This document shows, in pieces, positions 50,995-62,309 of a DNA stretch of 64,000 nt. Each line of letters begins with the position of its first letter. Within the stretch, counting starts at the first letter, position 1. Source of the stretch: Mesoplasma melaleucae (lineage in GTDB: Bacteria; Bacillota_I; Bacilli_A; Mycoplasmatales; Mycoplasmataceae); contig NZ_CP024964.1 of the NCBI RefSeq assembly GCF_002804105.1, positions 372,001-436,000 of the forward strand, given 5' to 3'. Below the pieces are notes generated by a model. It saw only the letters and a list, made by a program, of their open reading frames with translations. It was not told the origin of the DNA and ran no database searches. The translations under genes and the position numbers were made by a program.

Positions 50995-53712
50995 ATGAAA
51001 GAAAAACTATTTACAAATAAAGATGAGCAAAAACTCTTAGAAGAAATAAACAACGAAATATTAACTTCTAATGAAGTTTATTTGATTTATCCCTTTATTT
51101 CCAAAAGTATTTTGAATAAAATAGCTCCTACCTTTGAATATTGTTATCAAAATAATATAAAGATTAAAATAATTTCTACAACTTTTGATGATTTAGCACA
51201 ATTTAATAATTTAAATGAACTTAGAATTCTTTCTGAGAAGTATCCTAACATTAAAATTAAAATTGAAGATAATTTAGAAAGAAATAGTGAAAGAATTCAT
51301 ATTAAAGCTTCAATCTTTAAACGCAATAATGAATTATCAACTGCCATTTTAGGTTCTTCTAATTTAACTGTTAAAGGAATGATTTCAGGAAGAGAATGAA
51401 ATATTAAAATAACTGAAAAAAATAATAAAGATTTAATTGAAAAAATGATTAATGAATTTGATAATCTATGAACTGAAGAATTTATTGATTTTTCAGATCA
51501 ATTTGAAAGAGAATTATTAATCCAAAAGATTAAAGAAAATCAACATTCTTTAACTCAAACTAAACTTGAATTATTAAGTAATAATTTAACTAAAAAATAT
51601 TTATATAAATTTCAAAAAGAGATTATTGATAAGTTAAGTTATCGTAGATATACTAACAAAAATAAAAACTTATTAATTATGGCCACAGGGACAGGAAAAA
51701 CATTAGTTTCCGCATTTGATTACAAAAGACAGATAGAACAAGCAAAAAAGAACCTTAAAATCTTATTTTTAGCACATCAGAGAGAAATAATTGACCAAGC
51801 AATCAAAACTTATCGACATGTATTAGAGAATAATCAATTTGGAGAAGTTATGTATGACGGAAGTATCACAAGTGATAAACCAACACATTTATTTGCAACA
51901 ATTCAAACATTGTCTACAAGACTTAATAATTTCAAACCAAATGATTTTGATATTATTGTATTTGATGAAGCACATCATATTGCAGCAAATACTTTTGATA
52001 AAGTTTTTAACTATTTTAAACCACAACAAATCTTAGGCTTAACAGCAACTCCAGAACGAGAAGATAACAAAGATATTAAAACCTATTTTGATGATGAATA
52101 TGCCACTGAATTAAGATTATGAGATGCAATTGATCAAAAACTATTATGCCCATTTGATTATTACTGTATTGATGATACAAATACTAATTTACAAGGCGTT
52201 AATTTAAACTCTAATAAAGACATTTTTAAAGTTGTTAATACTGATTTAAGAAATGAGTTGTTATATAAAACAATTGAAAAATATTTAGGTGTTTATGCAA
52301 GACCAACAGCATTAATCTTTTGTGTAACTGTTGAACATGCTATTAACATTGCTAATTATTTAAAAGCTAAAAACTTAAAAGCAGAAGCTTTAACGTCACA
52401 AAACACCAAAGATCGTAAAAGAATCTTACATGAATTTAGTACAGGTAGAATCAATTACTTATGTGTAGTTAATATCTTTAATGAAGGAATAGATATTCCT
52501 GAAATCAATACCATTATTTTATTAAGACCAACTAGTTCAAAAACAGTTTATCTACAACAATTAGGTAGAGGATTAAGAAAAACAGAACTAAAAAATAAAC
52601 TAGAAGTTTATGATTTAATTTCAAACATTGATAATAAGTATGATATTACTCTAGGAATTAGAAATCTATTTAGTCCAACAATTAAAAGTAGTAAAGCAAT
52701 TAGTGCAAAAGAAGGATTACCATATAATTGTACAATTAACTTAGAAAAACATACAGAAGAATTAATTATTAATAGTTTAAAAAAATGATATATTAATAAA
52801 AATTCAATGAAAAGTTATATTATTGAATATTATGAAAAATATCAAGATAATGCACTTAATCAAATTTTAAAAGATTATGAATTAACAATTTTAGATTTTT
52901 ATAATAATTTAGATGATCTGTTTATTCCAATAGCTAAACAAATTAAACAATATAAACCAAATGAAAATGATACAAACCGTAACAAAACTATCTTAAAGCA
53001 ATTTTTATTTTTAAATAACTATAAAATAGTTAAGTATTTTTATAAACGTTTATCAATGCAATTATCAAAAGATGAAATTAATCTAGATTTAGATAATTTA
53101 TTAATAACATCATGTTTATATGAATTGACAAGTATGGAAAAATTCTTAGATTTATATCCTGATTATTTAGCAATTAATGATTTAGTTGAACATTTTATTA
53201 AACATAATCAAGTAATCGCTGAAGAATTACGTATGATTTTAAAATACAAATTAGAAAATGAAACTTTAATCTTTGAAAATGAAATAGAACCATTATTATG
53301 TATTAATGCTACTTATACAGTTAAACAAGTATTATCAATAGTTAATCGTACAAATTTTTTACATTATCGTACTGATTTAAAGGTATTAACATTTCAAGCA
53401 GGTTATTTAACATTTAATAATTCTAAGCAAATTATCTTAGCTGATGAGAATAGCGAAAACTATGGTAAGAAAACTAAATATGATGAAGAAAGTAAATTAT
53501 TTTATTGATCATTACCTGAAAAAATGACAATTAAAAACAAAATTATTAAAGATTTTGAAAATGAACAAATTAAGAAATACTTATTTATTCATGATAATCA
53601 AAACTATGATAAAAAGAACTTATTCTTAAAATTATATAAGTTCACAGGTATTGGGGAATTTGAAAAAATGATAACTGAAGATTTCCTAACTGTAAAATTT
53701 AGGTTAAAATAA
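50995..53712 (+). CDS. PLD-like nuclease domain + SF2 helicase + DUF3427-like protein, intact
   Basis: A 905-residue multidomain protein, open throughout with TGA as Trp. Residues 1-140 are PLD-like: IHIKAS near 102 with ILGSSNLTVKG downstream forms one HxK-type half-site. The DEAD/DEAH-like SF2 core covers about 205-560: motif Q/I YLYKFQKEIIDKL and MATGTGKT (229-236), motif II VFDEAHH (about 322-328), motif III GLTATPERED, and motif VI YLQQLGRGLRKT. The C-terminal 300 residues fit a DUF3427-like region (NATYTVKQVLSIVNRTNFLH; YKFTGIGEFEKMITED). Such proteins occur in Firmicutes and may act on DNA in repair or defence. AAAGGAAG precedes the ATG. Its paralogue at 31590 is dead. Confidence 0.88.
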
Positions 53713-53739
53713 ATTAAATTAAGGAATTTAGGTGGAATA

Positions 53740-54757
53740 TTGAAAAACAAAGAATATAAAAATGCAAAAAAGCAGATAAGAAAGTATAAATATACATTTT
53801 GAAAAGTTATCGGAACAATTATTTTGTTTCCAATAACATTAATTGTAAGTATTATCTTGTCAAAATTTTTTACTCCTTATTTATTTAAATACCAAGAGTA
53901 GGATTAGATGAAGAAGGACTGGAACTTAATACAGTTAATCATTACTTACGTGATATTAAATTAAAGAAACTAAAAGACATTCAACTAAAACTAAGTCAGG
54001 TTAAAGAATTTGAGATAGGAACAAAGAATAAACAAATTAGTTGTGTAATCTTAAATAATAATTCGAATAAATGAGTGATTGCATTACATGGATTTAAAAG
54101 AAATAAGTACATTGGTTTAATAAATAGTATGCAATTTTACAAAGAAGGATATAATATGATTTCATTTGATGCGTATGCTTATGGAAAAACATATTGTAAA
54201 TAATCTGATCTAGGAGTTACTAACTAAAAAGTTTTAAATCAAGTAATTGATTGATTTAAATAAAATCACGAAGTTGAAGAAATTGATGTAGTTCGAGTTA
54301 GTATGGAAGCAGACACAGCTGTGTATTGAGCTGAACAATACTATGAAGTAAATAAGATTGATGATTAATTTCTGATTGCAGTTTAACAAACCCTGTTGAA
54401 CAAATAAGATTTTTCTTAAAAAAAATATTTTAAATGATTACTATGATAAATAGCATCATTTAAAATTAATTGATTTTTTAAGAAGTATTCAAAAAACAAT
54501 TAATTTTAAAGAAATGAATCTACAAAAAGATTTAACATCATTTAGTGAATTACCAGTCTTATTTATTAATGGTAAAAAAGATTTATTCATTGATTATCAT
54601 AATTCAGTTTTGATGTATTATGAAAAAGCAAAAGAGTTAAGTGAAAATACAAAGCCTAATTATCTTTGATGAATCAGATCATAGTATGTGTATTACAGAC
54701 AATCAAAAAGAATATACTAAAGCTACATTAGATTTTGTTAAAGATCATAAAAAATAA
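53740..54757 (+). pseudogene. Alpha/beta hydrolase with N-terminal membrane anchor, decayed
   Basis: TTG start after GGTGG: LKNKEYKNAKKQIRKYKYTF, then a transmembrane helix (IGTIILFPITLIVSIILSKF). A frameshift near 53900 leads to the hydrolase core KWVIALHGFKRNKYIGLINS, YNMISFDAYAYGKTY and then a stop. The nucleophile elbow region (VVRVSMEADTA) has lost the GxSxG pattern. The C-terminal part still shows FSELPVLFINGKKDLFIDYH and DESDHSMC with the catalytic His. At least seven lesions. Membrane-anchored hydrolases of this type are common in spiroplasmas. Confidence 0.78.
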
Positions 54758-54783
54758 TTTATAAACTATCAAGTGAATTTAAA

Positions 54784-55247
54784 TTAACTTTTTATTTTTT
54801 TAAAAACTAAAGTTTTATACTCTTCATCTTAGTTTGTGTCATATTTAAAAATACCAATGAAGTGATAACCAAGACCTTTGGTTTTATCATTGATTTTAGC
54901 AAAAGTTATATATTCTATATTTTTATCTTTTTAACATCTTTGATGCGCTTATTTGTGTCTTTTTGGGCGTTATATTGGTAAATATAATCTCAGTTATCAG
55001 AAATAAAATTACCATGTCCTTAATCAATAGCAGGTTGTTTTTTATCATTTAGAATAATGTTAGGAAATTATATATGTTCCTTATCATTAACCTTATATCC
55101 TACTTTTAGCACTGATTGCTTATTTTCATCTATAAATAAAACATTTAATACGTCATTTAATACGTCAATTATCTTATTAAACTTTATATGATCATCTATT
55201 ATTATTTGTTTGTTTTGTAATATTTTATTTAAAACTTCTAGATTCAT
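54784..55247 (-). pseudogene. Unknown protein, decayed
   Basis: Minus-strand ATG 55247 is preceded by AAGAGG. MNLEVLNKILQNKQIIIDDH, VLFIDENKQSVLKVGYKVND, then TAA codons and FISDNWDYIYQYNAQKDTNK, IEYITFAKINDKTKGLGYHF and IGIFKYDTN. The end LGYHFIGIFKYD resembles the last strand of some DNA-binding nuclease-associated domains, but I cannot name a family. Three or more stops and one shift. It is convergent with the hydrolase pseudogene. Confidence 0.45.
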
Positions 55248-55309
55248 GTAATACCTCTTTTAAGAATTATATTTTAATTAAGAAAAAATACAATCAACAA
55301 TTAAAGTAT

Positions 55310-55340
55310 AAAAAACACTAATTTTAAATTAGTGCATTTT
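55310..55340. terminator. Hairpin terminator downstream of padR
   Basis: CACTAATTT / AAATTAGTG is a 9-bp palindrome whose minus-strand 3' side is followed by six T. The plus-strand side also has T-rich sequence. Confidence 0.7.
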
Positions 55341-55352
55341 TAATATAAAGTT

Positions 55353-55663
55353 TTAATTGTCATATATTAATGAATTAACTTTTTCAGAAATTTCTGATCA
55401 TGCAATCTTTAACAAATGTAATTGTTTACGACCTAAATCAGTAATTTTATAACACTTACGCGTTGGTCCAGAAGAAGACTCTTCAAAATAATGTTCACAA
55501 AAACCTTTGTCGACAACCTTTTTAAATATTGCATATGTAGTAGACTCATTAGTTTCAACTACTTGATTTAATTTTTTATTTAATTCATATGCTAAAAGTT
55601 TCTTTTTAAAAGAAAATTCAATACAAGCATCTCCAAGATTCTCTTTTTTAATTCTTTATCCAT
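55353..55663 (-). pseudogene. PadR-family transcriptional regulator, frameshifted at the N-terminus
   Basis: Minus-strand ATG 55663 gives MDKELKKRILEMLVL, which does not continue; the next frame gives ENLGDACIEFSFKKKLLAYE followed by LNKKLNQVVETNESTTYAIF and KKVVDKGFCEHYFEESSSGP, then TRKCYKITDLGRKQLHLL. The latter are the winged-helix and wing residues of PadR. A single one-base change near 55645 accounts for the break. It is upstream of, and in the same direction as, no active gene; the DUF1700-like gene to the right is its usual operon partner. Confidence 0.78.
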
Positions 55664-55795
55664 AACACTAATATCTTACAATAATATTTTCAATAGAAAT
55701 GTTATTTATCTTAAAATTATAAGGAATTTAGTATTTTATTGTAGTTATTGAAAGGAATTTTACATTTCAAGCTGCTGAAATATGGAAATATAAAT

Positions 55796-56773
55796 CTAAA
55801 CTTTTAGGTCTTCAACTTGAATTATTATTTCATCATGTTTTGATTTTTTTTCAGTTATTTTAAATTCTTGACCTAAACTAGTTTTAACATTGTATGATTT
55901 TTTAATTGATATTTTTTTCAGCTAAAGTTTTATCTTGTTTTAATTTAAAAATTTTTCAAAATGTATAACCTCAATCAAAGTTTAAATAGATAAGTGAGTT
56001 TTCAGTAAATTTACCATTTGGAATTGTACTTATAACTTCACTAAATCAAATATTTATCTGAAAGCACAGAACCATAAATTGAGTTTGTTCCAACAGTTGA
56101 TGTTATTGCACCAACTCCACCTAAAGCTCCACAAATAATAATCATTATTAGCATTAATCTAGTTTTCATTTTTCTTTTAGGTTTATCAATAGTTTCAATG
56201 CGTTTTTTAACAAATCAACCACTAAAAATTACTTTAACAGTATTATATGATATGCTACTTAGAAAAAAGAAGAATATTGCAATAACAATTCCAATACCCA
56301 TGACCCCAATCGCAAGTGCTAATATCACTAAGAATTCATAATTTATAAATGCTAATACTATTGCAACTGGAATTAATATAATAGCAGCTACAAAACTTAA
56401 GAAAAATGTAAGTGATAATAAAATTGCTAATATTGAATAAGTTATTCCAAGTAATTTAGCAAAGAAATTATTTACTGAACTAAATGCTCAATTAGTTGCA
56501 TCAGTTTTACTATTTACAATTTTAATTTTAGTAACATAACCTTTAGCATTTTTGATTACACCAAATTCTTCATATAGTTCTTTAGCAATTTTCTCAACAG
56601 GTCTTAGACCTAATAAAATCTCGTTAACTGATTTTCCTTGAGAAAGTTCTTCATCTCATATATCTTTATAATTTTTCAATTACATCCTTTCGATCAGCTG
56701 ACTTTAAGCTCGAAAGTTTTTTAGATAAAAGAGTAAATCATTTATCTATGCGTTTTTTAGCTTTTTTGTTCAT
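55796..56773 (-). pseudogene. DUF1700/HAAS-type membrane protein, frameshifted
   Basis: Minus-strand start at 56773. KWFTLLSKKLSSLKSADRKD resembles the N-terminal HAAS domain (helices found before membrane parts in DUF1700 proteins). After one shift near 56680, ELSQGKSVNEILLGLRPVEK and IAKELYEEFG follow, then at least four membrane helices (FAKLLGITYSILAILLSLTF; LVILALAIGVMGIGIVIAIF; MLIMIIICGALGGVGAITST). Two further shifts damage the C-terminal extracellular part. PadR plus DUF1700 pairs are a known arrangement in Firmicutes; here both members are broken. Confidence 0.72.
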
Positions 56774-56844
56774 TTTTAAAAAATACCTTTCCTTACAAGA
56801 ATAATACAATATGAACTATTCTAGATTATCAAGTACTACAAGAA

Positions 56845-56889
56845 AAAAATAAAACTTTTTAACAAATTAATGAAAGTAAAAGGTTTTAT
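56845..56889 (-). terminator. Terminator of the HEPN Abi-like gene
   Basis: On the minus strand ATAAAACCTTTT pairs with AAAAAGTTTTAT (one wobble), followed by a run of seven T. Confidence 0.65.
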
Positions 56890-56914
56890 TAATTATATTA
56901 ATAAGTTTTATAGG

Positions 56915-57466
56915 TTAATTAAATTTAATTTTAACTTGTTCCACTAATTCAGCTTCAGACCCACACATATTGATCTCATTTTTAAAGTAAGCTTGGTAAT
57001 TTTTAGTTAAATTTTTATATAAAAGATAAATATTAGTTTGATTTTCAATAATATTATCTAAAATGATTGGTTTAAAGTGAGAAATTTGATTTCTTAATTC
57101 ACGAATTCCATCAAAGTCATCTCTAGAAATAGTTGGTCTATCAGGATATTTGGTTGCAATTTTAGTAACATTCTTAAAATAAATATTTTGTGCTTCACTC
57201 ATGTTTACATTCTCTTTTAAAAAGAAATCAACATCTCTAATGTCACAATTCATAATAACAGCTCTAATATATTCTTCAAAAAAACAAATATAGCGATAAA
57301 GAATATATTTAAGTCTTAAATCATATTGAATCACAGCTGCAATTTTAGAATATTCATCAGTATTTAAGTAATTAGCAATATATTGATGATATTCTATCCC
57401 TTTAAGTTCTTTATATTTATTATATGAATCTATTTCAGCTTGATTTTTAAATTTTATTTCAATCAT
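56915..57466 (-). CDS. Abi-like protein with HEPN RNase motif
   Basis: An intact 183-residue protein, GGAGA before the ATG. It resembles the Abi_2/AbiD-F group of abortive-infection proteins: an N-terminal QYIANYLNTDEY segment, an arginine-rich helix LRLKYILYRYICFFEEYIR, and near residue 127 the helix RELRNQISHFKPI. RNQISH is the Rx4H motif that defines catalytic HEPN RNases. The family acts in phage defence or as a toxin by cleaving RNA. No clear antitoxin or partner gene lies next to it. It has its own terminator. It is one of the few complete accessory genes in this region. Confidence 0.75.
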   Translation of the reverse strand: MIEIKFKNQAEIDSYNKYKELKGIEYHQYIANYLNTDEYSKIAAVIQYDLRLKYILYRYICFFEEYIRAVIMNCDIRDVDFFLKENVNMSEAQNIYFKNVTKIATKYPDRPTISRDDFDGIRELRNQISHFKPIILDNIIENQTNIYLLYKNLTKNYQAYFKNEINMCGSEAELVEQVKIKFN

Positions 57467-57633
57467 AGTATCTCCGTTAAAATAATTATCACATATTAAA
57501 CTAAAAGTGCACTATTTTTTTAACTTAGTAATATAATAAAAATAAAAATTGTAATAAATATAAATTTATGCAATGTAACAAAGATCTACACAAAAGCAAT
57601 AAAACATGTTGCATAGAATGCGAGATATAGTAT
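57467..57633. other. Divergent intergenic region
   Basis: Contains the probable promoters of the minus-strand Abi-like gene and of the plus-strand membrane-anchored pseudogene. GGAGATATAGTATATG near 57620 includes -10-like sequence close to the plus-strand ATG. A 20-codon frame at 57569 with four Cys (MQCNKDLHKSNKTCCIECEI) is too short to support. Confidence 0.35.
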
Positions 57634-58456
57634 ATGAAAATAGAAATAACAAATTTTTGTTTCTTAATAGTTTTAGTTATCATTTTAAGCATTATAGTTT
57701 TTACACCATATGGAATAAAGAATTATTTAACTAAAAGAAGAACATCTAAATCATTTAATCAAACTACTGAATCATTTAAAGAACTTTTAGATAATAATGC
57801 AGAATTAATAAAAAAGTAAGAAGTAAAGAGTTAAATGAAAAAATAAAAGTTTTAATTGGGTCAAGTTCACTTTCAATCTCAGTTAAAACATTATTAAATT
57901 TTAAAGTTGTATCTTTAGAAATTGGGTCAAATGCACCAGACAAAGTAAACAGTAGACAATTTTCATGAAAAGCTTTTACTGCAATAGTAACTTTTGTTAT
58001 TTTGAACGATTCAATAGGAGATACTGCAGAAGCAGCTGATGCAATCTTTCAATTGTTTAAGTATTTAAAAGATTTAGTGATAAGCACTGATAATTCTCCA
58101 ATTATTTCCTCAATGATTTTAAAAATAATTAATATTGATCTAATATCTATATTGGTTCAATCAAGAAAATTTATGAGTGTTGGCCCAAACAATAAAAATA
58201 TTATTACAAAAAAAGATTATAAAGCCGATGAAGAAAAATTTTGAAAAATAATTGAAGATTTAAGAATCAAATTGTTAAAAAGAAATGATTTAAAAATACT
58301 TTGTCTATTTTCTCAAAACTTTATATCTACTGATGAAATTTTTAATTTACTAAACATTTCTAAAGAATTAAGAAAAAGTTAATTTCAAAAAATAAGCATA
58401 TTAAAGAAGAAATAGATGATTATGAAAAGGAAATTAAAGAAAATAATATTATTTAA
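57634..58456 (+). pseudogene. Membrane-anchored unknown protein, frameshifted
   Basis: ATG 57634 starts an N-terminal transmembrane helix (TNFCFLIVLVIILSIIVFTP) and a charged segment that stops at 57819. The next frame continues RSKELNEKIKVLIGSSSLSI, SRQFSWKAFTAIVTFVILND and IEDLRIKLLKRNDLKILCLF. After another shift near 58380 it ends EEIDDYEKEIKENNII. Two lesions only, so decay is recent. The cytosolic domain is not recognised. Confidence 0.55.
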
Positions 58457-58564
58457 AAAGATCTTTTATTTTTGATAAAACCTATTCAAATCTATTCAAA
58501 TAAAGTTCTTTTTTTATTTTCATTATAGTTTTGATATAAAATATATAAATAAAAGGATGAGAAG

Positions 58565-60796
58565 ATGAACGAATTATTAACTTTTAGAGGTTATGTAGTT
58601 AAATATGGTTTTTCAAACGATGCAGGTTGAGGAACAGGAACATTTGCTAGTGAAGATAATCTAAAACAACACATGAGTATTAAAGGTTCAATTACTAGCA
58701 TGGACAAGAAAACCTTATATGAAATAACAGGATATTTTGAAGAACATTCGCGTTATGGTAAAAGTTTTAATGTTCAAACATATCGAAAAGCCCCAATTCA
58801 TTCATCAAGAGAACAAATCAAGTTTTTAGCAGGCCCTGCATTTCCAGGTGTTGGAGAAAAAACAGCTGAATTAATTATTAATCATTTAGGTGATCAAGCA
58901 ATTACACAATTAGTTAAAAATATAAACTTATTAAATGAAATTCCAGAATTAAATCAAACTTATATTCCCATTATTAAAAAGGGAATCGAAGAAAATATTA
59001 AACAAGAAGGACAAGAAAGATTAAGATACATATTTTTTGAAAATAATTTAAAGACATTAATTCTAGATTGAATGGATAATCATTTTGAACAAGACAATGA
59101 TATTATTGAAAGTATTTTTTCAAATTCATTTTTATCATTTGCAAAAGATAAAGAAATTGCTGCTTTTGAAGAATTAGATAAAGTTGCAGTGCATTTTGGT
59201 TTAGAATTACATTCACCAGAACGTATTGCCTTTTGAGCATGAAAATTAGCTGATGATTATTTATTCACAACAGGTGATACTTATACAAACAAAGATTACT
59301 TATCAAGAAGTCTAATGCGTAAACTAAAAATTCAAGATACAGATCTATTATTAGAAGGTATTTTATATGCAAAAGAAAAAAGAATTTTAAAATTAACTAA
59401 AAATCGCATCTATACAGAAGAATCATGAAGAGAAGAACAAATTATTGCAGATAACGTAATTAAGCTTAATAAACCATCTAAAAAACCAAATAAAGAAGGT
59501 ATTTCATGAGAGATTGAACAAATTGAAGCTGAAATTGCGTTAGAAAATAAAATTAAAGACTTTAAGTTTGATCAAAAGCAAAAAGAAGCATTAGAATTAT
59601 TTGCTAATAATAAGTTATCAATTATTACTGGTGGACCAGGAACAGGAAAAACTACATTAATTAAAGGAATTGTTAAATTATTTAACCATATGAGTGGAAC
59701 TGAAGATTATGCAATTGCAACTCCAACTGGAAGAGCGGCTGCTAGAATTAGAGAAACATATAAAAAATCATATGCAACAACAATTCATAAATTATTAGAA
59801 GCAAAAGAGTTAAATAAATTTCAAATTACAGAGCATAATCCATTAAGACAAAAACTGGTGATTTTAGATGAATGTTCAATGATTGATAATAAATTATTTG
59901 CTAGTTTTATTCAATCATGTGATCGTACAAGAAAAGTAGTATTGGTAGGAGATGCAAATCAATTACCAAGTGTTGGGTATGGAAATACATTTGCAGATTT
60001 ATTAGAATTAGATTTTTTAAAAGTAATTAAATTAGATACAGTGCACCGTCAAAAGAATGGCAATGGGATTGTTGATCTAGCATATAAAGTATTAAATCAA
60101 TCAATAGAGATAAGTGATTTAGAGGCACTAAATAATGTTGAAATTCAGTTTGATTATAATAAACAAAATACAATGAATAAAGTTACTGAGATTGTTGGTG
60201 AACACTGAAAAGAGTTACAAACTAAATCAAATCATTTGCAAGTAATTTGTCCAATGTATGGTGGTAGTTTAGGAATTGATGAAATCAATGCGCAGATTCA
60301 AAACGAATTTAATCAAAACGTAAAAGATAAAAAGCAAGTTTATGATCGTGGAGATTATCGATTTGTGGTTGATGATAAAATTATGTTTTTAAAAAATGAT
60401 ACTGACTTAGATTTAGCAAATGGAGACGTTGGAAAGATTATTAAAATTAATTACAATGCAATTGGTAAATTAAAAGATGTATTAACTGAATTTAATAATA
60501 AAGAAATATTATTACAACCAAAAAACTTTAGTGATGTAAAATTATCTTATGCAACAAGTGTGCATAAAACACAAGGTAGTGAATATAACAATGTCTTATT
60601 AGTTGTTGATCAACAAAAGTATAATTCAGGATTTATTAATAAAACTTTAATTTATACAGCAATCACCAGAGCTAAAGACAAAATTACAATTTTAGGTGAC
60701 AGTGATTTATTCTTTGAAGCAATCAAAATAACACCACCAAGAAGAAATACAACATTAATTGAAACAATGATAGAAAAGAGTGAAATAAATGGGTAA
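58565..60796 (+). CDS. recD2: RecD2-type ATP-dependent DNA helicase
   Basis: A 743-residue SF1B 5'-3' helicase not linked to RecBC. Residues 1-90 form an OB-like domain (NELLTFRGYVVKYGFSNDAG). Helix-hairpin-helix repeats follow (FPGVGEKTAELIINHLG near 96). The ATPase core begins with Walker A GGPGTGKTTLIKG near 356, then motif II LDECSMID, motif III GDANQLPSVGYGNTFADLL and the UvrD_C_2-like SYATSVHKTQGSEYNNVLL with YTAITRAKDKITILGD. All parts are intact. Used in DNA repair in Firmicutes. Its stop overlaps the following membrane gene by 8 bases. Confidence 0.93.
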
Positions 60797-61421
60797 AAAA
60801 CAAACATATTTAAAATACTTAGCAACAGCAGCAGGTTTATTTTTCTTAAGTGCTTTATTAATTAAATTTTTTGGTTTTCAAAAAGGGGTATTTAAAGGTA
60901 ACACGACAGGCCTTTTAATTACTGAATTAGTTTTATTTATAATCGGTTTAATATTCTTAGGATTTTACTGATTTGTTAAATTCAAAGATATTAAAAAAGA
61001 TGATTATAAAATGAGCAAGAAGGAAAACATGTATTTTATTGCTGCATTAGGTTTATATGCATTAGCTTCATTAATGACTTTTATATTTATTATTGCAGCA
61101 CATTTTATGGCAAAAATTATTGTAATATTCTATGTATTCTTAATTTTGATCCTATTATTCTTACTAACAGCATCTGTATTTGAAATGATTAGTAGACTAG
61201 GTTATCAAAGTTATTTAGCTAAAAAAGAATATGAGGAAATTCAAAAACTTAAAAAAGCTAAAATTGAAAAAATGATTTCAGAAGATAAAAACTTAGATAA
61301 ACATGAATTAGCTAAAATTGTAGATCCTAAAAAGAAAAGAACAAAAGAGGCTGAAGAAATTTTAAAAGCTGAATCAATTAAAAAATTAAAAAATAAGGAT
61401 ACTAATCCTTTTAAAGATTAA
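60789..61421 (+). CDS. Four-helix membrane protein with charged tail, unknown function
   Basis: A 210-residue protein starting inside the recD2 stop, so translation is coupled. Hydrophobic helices lie near residues 8-25, 42-62, 80-105 and 110-130. The rest is a Lys/Glu-rich cytoplasmic tail (KKEYEEIQKLKKAKIEKM) ending DTNPFKD. The last 36 bases of the gene are repeated 870 bases downstream. No family is recognised. Confidence 0.75.
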
Positions 61422-61422
61422 T
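61387..61422 (+). repeat. Direct repeat, copy 1 (3' end of the membrane gene)
   Basis: 36 bases beginning TAAAAAATAAGGATACTAAT match 32 of 36 positions with the stretch at 62261-62296. Both can encode KNKDTNPFKD. Confidence 0.75.
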
Positions 61423-61430
61423 ATAAATTA

Positions 61431-61471
61431 AAGACTATACATTGAGTAAAACTTCAGTTTATAGTTTTTTT
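61431..61471 (+). terminator. Terminator after the recD2 operon
   Basis: AAGACTATA / TATAGTTTT (including a G-T pair) with a 20-base loop, followed by a T run. Confidence 0.55.
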
Positions 61472-61635
61472 AATCTCACTAAATACTTAAACTCTTATAA
61501 TTTATCTGAAAAATTTGAATTTTGAAATTACAAGATTTAACAATATAATAAAGTTAATATTTTAAATTATTTGCAACTTTTAATATTATTCAATTTTACT
61601 TCGATGGTAAGGTGGGTAGTGAAAAGGAAAAGCGT

Positions 61636-62244
61636 ATGTTTAAACTTTTAACAGGTTTGCTAGGTGTAGTTAGTGTTTCTGCAGCAAGTGAAGCAAGTGT
61701 GCCACTTGTATTACAAACACCAAGTTCAGTTGGCAACAATTTAGATGAAGTAAAAAGAGAAATTAGTGTAAATGTAGATGGTAAACTATCTACTGAAAAA
61801 ATTGAAGCTTTGTCTATAAATACTGTTCCAGAATCAAAATCTGGAATTGAGTCAATGATTTATGACTATCATGCACCATATTCATTAGGCAAATTTTTAA
61901 TTGATTACAGTATACTAAATATTGAATTTTCATACACAACATATATAACTGGAGAAGATAATCCATTTCAAACAAATGTTATTTCACAGGATATTAACAT
62001 TTGTTGAATGTGATGACATGATGCTGTAACTGATTCTACAGTTCTTTCAAGAAAACATTTTGATCCATTATATAAAGGTGACGCATCAGTTAAAGCTATG
62101 ATTTCAGTTCATCGAATAATTGACACAAATATCTTAAGGTTTAGAACAAAATATACAGTTTCAGCAAAAAGTTCTTTACCTTTTTTAGTATTTGGCAGTA
62201 GTCTTGAATATTTTAGTGTACATAAAATAATTTTTTGTGGTTAA
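61636..62244 (+). CDS. Exported protein of a spiroplasma/mesoplasma type, unknown function
   Basis: A 202-residue protein. The ATG at 61636 follows AAAGGAAAA; an upstream in-frame GTG at 61612 would place charged residues before the leader, so it is less likely. MFKLLTGLLGVVSVSAASEA is a short leader typical of exported proteins in this group. No lipobox cysteine follows (SVSAASEASV). The rest is beta-rich with acidic patches (YDYHAPYSLGKFLIDYSILN, WMWWHDAVTDSTVL). TGA Trp codons occur in WMWWHD. It lies between two 36-base direct repeats. Confidence 0.7.
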
Positions 62245-62260
62245 ATACATACATTTAAGA

Positions 62261-62296
62261 TAAAAAATAAAGACACTAATCCCTTTAAAGATTGAT
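62261..62296 (+). repeat. Direct repeat, copy 2
   Basis: Matches the 3' end of the membrane gene at 61387-61422 at 32 of 36 positions. It also forms most of the left part of the terminator here. Confidence 0.75.
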
Positions 62297-62307
62297 GTCT
62301 TTTTTAT
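62269..62307. terminator. Bidirectional terminator between convergent surface-protein genes
   Basis: AAAGACA / TGTCTTT with an inner AATC / GATT pair and a T run on the right. It ends just before the stop of the minus-strand gene. Confidence 0.7.
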
Positions 62308-62309
62308 TA

